Origin: Sciurus carolinensis
Lineage: Eukaryota; Chordata; Mammalia; Rodentia; Sciuridae
Length of the DNA stretch: 64,000 bases
Direction: 5' to 3'
Assembly (NCBI RefSeq): GCF_902686445.1
Contig: NW_025920104.1
Span: 2,108,001-2,172,000 of the forward strand
In this document: positions 59,299 to 64,000 of the stretch, in pieces
How positions within the stretch are numbered: the stretch's first letter is position 1
How the letters are laid out: every line of letters starts with the position of its first letter
The notes under the pieces: generated by a model
What the model was told of the DNA's origin: nothing
What the model saw: the letters and a program-made list of their open reading frames with translations, nothing else
Database searches by the model: none
Made by a program: the position numbers and the translations under genes

Positions 59299-60078
59299 GT
59301 GTCTCTGTGCGGCTCTTCCAGCAAGAAGCCACCTAGCTCCTGGGACCTTACTCTGCACCTAATCGCCTGGCTATGCAGCCCCTCCTCTGAGCCACCATCT
59401 GGAGCCCTGTACAATAGCTATGATACCCAGAGACCCCCACACACCTCCTCCTCTGGACAGCGGCCAGGGTTTCTGACGCAGTCACTAGGAGCCCAAGCAA
59501 CTCACTTCACGTCTCCTCTCCCGCCAACCTCCCGTAGCCCTAGGCAGTCACTCCAAGTCCAAGTGACCTGCCCTGTTCCTCCTCCTCCTCCTCGGTGTAG
59601 CCCCTCGGGTGTTCAGGGGCAGTGGCTCCGAGACCAAGTGACCCACCATGCTCCTCCTCCAGGCAGGCCACCGGTGTTCAGGAGCGGTCGCTTTGAGTGC
59701 AATCAACTCACCACTCACCTCCTCCTCTGGCAACCACCTGTGGCTCTGATGCAGTCACTCCTAGACCAAGCGACCCGCCGTGCTTCTCCTCTTCCTCCAG
59801 GCAACCCCCTGGTGTTCAGAAGTGATTACTCTGAGTCCACACAGCTCACCACGCAACTCCTCCTCAGGCAGCTGCCCAGAGCCCCAGTGGTTGCTCCGAG
59901 TCCAAGCGCTGTGCTGAGCCGCCTCCTCTACGATGATCCCAGTTGTCCATGTTTACCCCTCCAGCAGGGGGAGGGGCGTCTCACCGAGCAACTCCACTTC
60001 ACAAATTCCCTGCATTCCAGGGCTACCGCCCCATCCGGGACACCTCCCCAAATGGAGAGACTCACCCGGCGGCTTTGA
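59299..60078 (+). CDS. Antisense open frame in the LINE-1 5' UTR (ORF0-like position)
   Basis: A 259-codon frame with an ATG lies on the strand opposite to the LINE-1 and ends about 40 bp before the element's 5' end. Primate LINE-1 has a much shorter antisense ORF0 in the same place. The predicted protein is rich in Pro, Ser, Leu and Gln and has no recognised domain. It is internally repetitive because it overlies a ~66-72 bp tandem repeat, for example LTTHLLLWQPP and LTTQLLLRQLP. Open frames on GC-rich repeats arise easily, so coding function is unproven. Position and length make it worth listing. Confidence 0.3.
   Translation: MSLCGSSSKKPPSSWDLTLHLIAWLCSPSSEPPSGALYNSYDTQRPPHTSSSGQRPGFLTQSLGAQATHFTSPLPPTSRSPRQSLQVQVTCPVPPPPPRCSPSGVQGQWLRDQVTHHAPPPGRPPVFRSGRFECNQLTTHLLLWQPPVALMQSLLDQATRRASPLPPGNPLVFRSDYSESTQLTTQLLLRQLPRAPVVAPSPSAVLSRLLYDDPSCPCLPLQQGEGRLTEQLHFTNSLHSRATAPSGTPPQMERLTRRL
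59461..59925 (+). repeat. ~66-72 bp tandem repeat in the LINE-1 5' UTR
   Basis: About seven degenerate units share 'gcagtcactc', 'gagtccaagtgacc', 'ctcctcctc' and 'ggtgttcagg' elements. Unit starts lie near 59,461, 59,531, 59,601, 59,668, 59,737, 59,808 and 59,876. Rodent LINE-1s often carry tandem promoter monomers. These units are shorter than the ~200-bp mouse monomers. Confidence 0.75.
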
Positions 60079-60115
60079 GTTGGTCCCAAGTCTCTCACTA
60101 TCTCCTCTTTTGAAT

Positions 60116-60684
60116 CCTTTTAAGATTAAAGAATGTTGCAAAATATTAACAGTTTGGAACCTTTTTAAAGCTACATCATATTTGACTATGGTGTTCATGG
60201 ACTCTGTTTTGAGGGATGGGACATTAGTAATCTCACATTTCTTTTTACTTTTCTTGCACAACCTCCTGATTTTTGTCAATAATAGTATGATTCTTAAAGT
60301 TTATAGCATCCTAATTTGATCCTTTAATGTACCCTACACATTCTTAGCAGTATACTTCAATGGATATAGGACTTACCACTTGTCATTTATACATTGTTTC
60401 ATCAGTCCTGAGGACTTTATTTTCATTCATTCTGTAACAATAGTTTTCAACTGTGATTTGTCTCTAAATAGTGGGTTTTGAAGAAAGGTTCATGGGAATT
60501 GTGGTCCCCATCATCCCCTATACTTTAGAATGACTGCCTGCTGACTTTATACTTGATTGATATCATGGCTTCACGTAGGGTAACTACCTTTCCTTTAGAA
60601 TTCTGTAGACATTTGTCCCATGCTTGTGGCATTCAGTGTTATGTGTAGACTTCTAGAGCTAGTTCAATTTAAAATATATTTATA
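60116..60684. other. Unassigned AT-rich sequence
   Basis: No gene or repeat was recognised. It may include some 5' flank of the LINE-1, whose exact end is unclear. Confidence 0.4.
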
Positions 60685-60902
60685 GCAGGGTTCAGTGATC
60701 CATGCCTACAATCTCAGTGACTTGGGAGACTAAGGCAGGAGGATTGCAAGTTCAAAGCAACCTCAACAACTTATTGAGGCCCTCAGAAATTTAGTGAGAC
60801 CCTGTCTCAAAATATAAAATAAAAATAAGAAAGGGCTGGGGTTGAGGTCAGTGGTTAAGTGTCCCTGAGTTCAATCCCCTTTACCTCCCCAAGAAATACA
60901 TG
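60685..60902 (+). mobile_element. B1-ID dimer (MEN-type) SINE, well preserved
   Basis: The B1 half ('gtgatccatgcctacaatct', 'ggaggattgcaagttcaaag', 'gtgagaccctgtctcaaaat') is followed by an A-rich linker and an ID half ('agggctggggttgaggtcag', 'tggttaagtgtccctgagtt', 'caatcccctttacc'). The second half is the squirrel-type form and supports the host assignment. Confidence 0.93.
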
Positions 60903-61321
60903 ATATATACATATTTACATTTGTAGGTGATTTTTATGGCCTAAAGAATTGCCTGAATTTTTCTTTCCTTATTTTTAATTTCAATAATTTAACTAGGATG
61001 TGTCTTAATATTTAGCATTCTGTATCAATTTGTTTTCCCCTGAATTCTGATGTGGTTTTTGACCTGAAGATTAATTTCCTTTTTTCCATGGAAGTTTATT
61101 TTTCTCAGTTTTCCACTTCAAAGATATCAGTCTTATTTTTTATCTTCCTTCTCTGTCCATTGTTTTATTTACTTTACTTCTATTGCTGTAATATATTTAA
61201 AAATTTAAAAAAGCCTTCTCTCTGCTAATAATTTTATTATTACCTATGTGTATTCTATTTCTTAGAGTTCTGATTTAGTTCTTTATTATATAGCTTTCAT
61301 CCTATATTTATTTCCTTTAAC
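60903..61321. other. Unassigned AT-rich sequence
   Basis: It contains only AT-rich sequence without supported features. Confidence 0.4.
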
Positions 61322-63224
61322 TTAGTCCCTGTTCACTGAGCGAGATGGACCCTCCTGATTAACCACAGTACAGCGTGTCACTGACTTTATTGTGGCCTAA
61401 ATCATAGTATTTTGTTCACTTACTAATCAAACCAATGTCTCAACAGGAAATCTACCTCACTCCAAGTTGCAGTCAAACCTAGAGGAACTAACAGACTACT
61501 AAAACTAAATGAGAAATCAAGGTGATTTTCTAAGGCACACTTGCATGTTTGTGGTTGAAGTATGAAATTCCATTTGTGATCATTCCTTCCACAGTCACGG
61601 GTTTTTCCTGAGTGCACTGCAGTTCTGTGGGCACCTCTTCTGCTTGATTCAGGGGATACTCTCAATCCCTCCCACTGGCACTCCACCCAGGGATCTACTG
61701 TGTCCCTCACAGGGGGAGACCCTGCATCCCTCAGTATCCCTCTGCATCCCCTGCAGAGACACATTCTGTGGGCCTCCCCACAGACACAGTCTATTACCTT
61801 TTTATTTTTAAAGGATTAACATTGACCCATCACAACACCTGTGTTTTGTTTCAGCTGAAAGGAGTTCTATAGCAGATGGAGTCTTTCTTCTTCATAAAAA
61901 TTTTGTCTTTTGCTTTTTGAGATTGATTCTCTGTGTGTAACACAGGCTGGCCTGAGCATCTGGACTTCAGTCCTCCTCCCACCTCAGCCCCTTGAGTGCT
62001 GAGACAAGATGTGCCTCCACACTCAACTGTCTCTCTTTTTAGCACTTTGGCCACTCCTGGAATTGTATTTCCTTTGTCACCTTCCAGTTTCTCACATCAT
62101 GCACACAAACATAACCAGGATAAAGCCTGCATAATCAAGAGAAGACTGACTGGACATAGTGTGAATATGATCTTCAGGATGCAGGAAACAACTTCCTGAC
62201 AGACAGTTTTTTCAAAAAGCTACCCAGGGATGACACTTACAAAGAGAAGCAGAAGAGAACAAATATGCAGTTTCTGTACCATATGTGGGTTTGACTCTGG
62301 GGCTTGCTTTTTGGAGGGATCTTTGCTGACCCTCAGGGCTTGCAGGGGCAGGCAGGTAGAATCCAAGTCACATCCACATGCAAGTCACATTACATGACCT
62401 GACTGAAGAGGCTTAGTCAGCAAAGCTAGCAGCAGGATGGGATGCTCCCTGCACAAGGGCTGATGACACACCACAGGAAACCACATGTCCTCAGACTAGT
62501 ACAGAGCAGCAAGAGATAGATGATCAGAGACTGTGCTTGCAGGGAAGGCAGGGGGAGAGCAGAAGTGTGTGAGGAGGGAAGTCAACCCTGGGTGTGACAT
62601 CAATGTTTAATATCTGTCCTTTCTCTGAGGACCCACTGAATGAAGGGACAACTTTCCCAACTGTCCTTAGTTTTCATCGACAGGTTCCCTGAGAAACATT
62701 TCCTCAGTCAGTCAGGAGCCCTGCTCCTCTAAAACTGAGTGAGCCTCTCATGTCTGTAGCACCTCAAAGAACAAAGATGCCCCACCCTGCCATACCACAT
62801 TCAGCCTGCACTGCTGACAGGCAACCCCCCTGAGTGGGAGGAGGCACAACCCACCTGGTCTTCCAGAGCACTGCAACTGTACCTCCACCTGTGCCTCCTA
62901 TTTGGACTAGTGCATAAGCCATAGAGCAGAGAGTGCAAGGTAGGGATAAGTGCAGCCCATGACCACATCCACCAAGGGATCCTGTGTCCCTGCTTAGAGC
63001 TGGAAGATGGGTCAATCATGGTTCCCATGACCACACCAGGTCAGTCTTTACTGTTCCCTTGCTTAAAACCTGTAAGCTCATAAAAGCATGGTATAATGAT
63101 AACATGAATCCAGGGGCTCCTTTGCCCTTATTTGACAGCTATAGTTTTGAACCAGCAGGTACATCTGCTGCAGTGCAGGGAAGAATGAACACAGTGAGCT
63201 CACATGATTTCAAGATGCTTGGAG
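61322..63224 (-). repeat. Low-copy duplicated unit (copy 3), inverted
   Basis: The reverse complement of this stretch matches 1-180 (from 61,322-61,505) and 7,030-8,720 (from about 61,600-63,200). It carries the shared B1 SINE at 61,880-62,032. In this copy the two parts are contiguous, which shows the original order of the unit: minisatellite, then the 7.0-8.7 kb type sequence, then the 1-180 type tail. Confidence 0.85.
61880..62032 (-). mobile_element. B1-type SINE shared with 8,322-8,460
   Basis: A reversed B1 ('tttttgagattgattctctg', 'acacaggctggcctgagcat', 'gatgtgcctccacactcaac') sits at the site matching the SINE in copy 2. Confidence 0.8.
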
Positions 63225-64000
63225 AAAATGCTGGGTGTATTAAGGACTGACCAAACTGAGCACGTGGTCAGTGAGATTGGCATGTGAACATCAGATGCAT
63301 TGCTGAGGAGACTAACCAAACTAAGCAAGCCAGCAGCGTGAGGGACTTGGGGATCCCTAGTGAGTTGGAGGGAAGACAGACCCACAGTGAAGAAGGTGGA
63401 AGTATGAGGGAAGTGTGGACATCTGTTGGGTGCAGGAAAGACTGACCCAGGTGGACAAACAGGCAGGGTGAGAGCAGTGGGTATACCCACTGGGGTGTAG
63501 GAAAGATTGTTCCAGAGGGAGCAAGCAGGAAGGGGTGTGCAGACACCTGTAGTGGTAAACAGAAGGATGACCACACTCAGCAAGAAGGTCGTGTGAAGGC
63601 CAAGGTGAATCCATCCTCTGTGCAGGAAAGACTCAGTCACAGTGAGCAAGCAGGATTTGAGTTGCTTGCAGATTCCTGCTGGGGTACATGGTCTATGACC
63701 TAGTTGAGCAAATAGGCAGTGTGAGGGACATGTCTGAAACTGCTTGGGTACAGGAATGAATGAGTCAGTTGAGCAGTTTTATACTTTGGCTACTTCTTGG
63801 TATGCAAGAAAGACTAACGTACAATGTGCAAGCAGGCAGTGTGATGGGCATAGGGAGTACTGGTGGGGTGCATGGAAGGCTGACCCATGTTGAGTCAGCA
63901 GGCAGGGTGTGGAGCACCTTCAAACATTTTGAGGAGCAGTGCAGACTGGACCCATTGAAAAAGCAGGCAGTAAGAGGCCAGTAAGCTGTCAGTGTGTGAG
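63225..64000 (-). repeat. Diverged ~66-70 bp minisatellite, array 2 (runs off the window)
   Basis: At least eleven degenerate units are present, each with 'ggggtgcaggaaagactgac', 'gagcaagcaggcag' and 'tgagggacat' elements. They are the reverse complement of the unit at 1,270-1,775. The array continues beyond the window edge. Open frames in several phases of the minus strand are repeat shadows. Confidence 0.87.

Larger units (their letters stand above)
53545..60115 (-). mobile_element. LINE-1, nearly full length, inactivated
   Basis: A ~6.6-kb non-LTR retrotransposon lies on the minus strand. In its own direction it has a GC- and CpG-rich 5' UTR (about 60,115-58,800), ORF1 (58,747-57,702), a ~70-bp spacer, ORF2 (57,630-53,959), a pyrimidine-rich (plus strand) 3' UTR and a poly(A) tail seen as T-rich sequence at about 53,543-53,560. 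Both ORFs carry stops and frameshifts, so it cannot move itself. I could not find matching target-site duplications, and the 5' end is set only by where the GC-rich region stops. Confidence 0.93.
58800..60115 (-). promoter_or_regulatory. LINE-1 5' UTR with internal promoter region
   Basis: It is GC- and CpG-rich against an AT-rich background. LINE-1 5' UTRs carry an internal RNA polymerase II promoter. No defined transcription factor sites could be picked out by eye. Confidence 0.75.

Noticed and set aside
63200..63984. 149-codon minus-strand frame and its neighbours, at first sight a repeat protein
   Set aside because: The repeat is the ~66-70 bp minisatellite. Several phases are open at once, and unit lengths vary by non-multiples of three, so no coding constraint is visible.
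1..64000. Bacterial-type systems (CRISPR, toxin-antitoxin, phage defence) and operons
   Set aside because: SINEs, LINE-1s, microsatellites and an endogenous retroviral LTR show mammalian nuclear DNA. No such systems are present.

Overview
The window looks like intergenic DNA from a rodent of the squirrel family (Sciuridae). The evidence is its interspersed repeats: tRNA-derived ID SINEs, 7SL-derived B1-type SINEs, and B1-ID dimers whose second half carries the 'ggttcaatcc' box B-like core. These dimers match the MEN-type SINEs described from squirrels. LINE-1 copies with a rodent-like tandem-repeat 5' UTR and an intracisternal-A-particle-like (IAP-like) solo LTR agree with a rodent. I see no intact protein-coding gene, no operon-like gene spacing, and no tRNA, rRNA or CRISPR array. 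Almost all open reading frames are chance frames, shadows of tandem repeats, or parts of transposable elements.

Layout. 1-8.7 kb and 61.3-64.0 kb are parts of one old, low-copy repeat unit in opposite orientation. Both contain the same ~66-70 bp minisatellite family, and 1-180 appears to be the tail of a further copy. At 10.6-12.65 kb lies a LINE-1 fragment with an inverted 5' part (twin-priming shape), itself interrupted by an LTR. At 13.04-13.34 kb (minus) is a decayed exon encoding most of a GAB-family PH domain, with a splice-acceptor-like border and a 1-bp frameshift. At 16,625-17,107 is a solo LTR flanked by an exact 6-bp duplication. At 19.6-20.9 and 30.6-31.9 kb is a second, direct segmental duplication, followed on one side only by ~0.9 kb of CA-rich low-complexity DNA. 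From 22 to 45 kb the sequence is mostly unassigned, with scattered SINEs, MaLR-like fragments, a (GA)n tract, a coding-like relic at 40.3-41.1 kb and a terminal-exon-like element at 44.1-44.7 kb.

Near 45.1 kb the sequence turns markedly AT-rich. Two minus-strand LINE-1 elements follow: a 5'-truncated copy (49.8-53.07 kb) and a nearly full-length copy (53.55-60.1 kb). The latter has recognisable ORF1, endonuclease, reverse transcriptase and a GC-rich 5' UTR. Its ORFs carry several stops and frameshifts, so it is not autonomous. Its 5' UTR holds a ~66-72 bp tandem repeat and a 259-codon open frame on the opposite strand, in the position of the antisense ORF0 of primate LINE-1.

The genes do not form a working pathway. 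The window records duplication, inversion and retrotransposition. The points most worth following are the inverted low-copy repeat, the GAB-like exon, the antisense ORF of the LINE-1 5' UTR and the 44.7 kb exon candidate.
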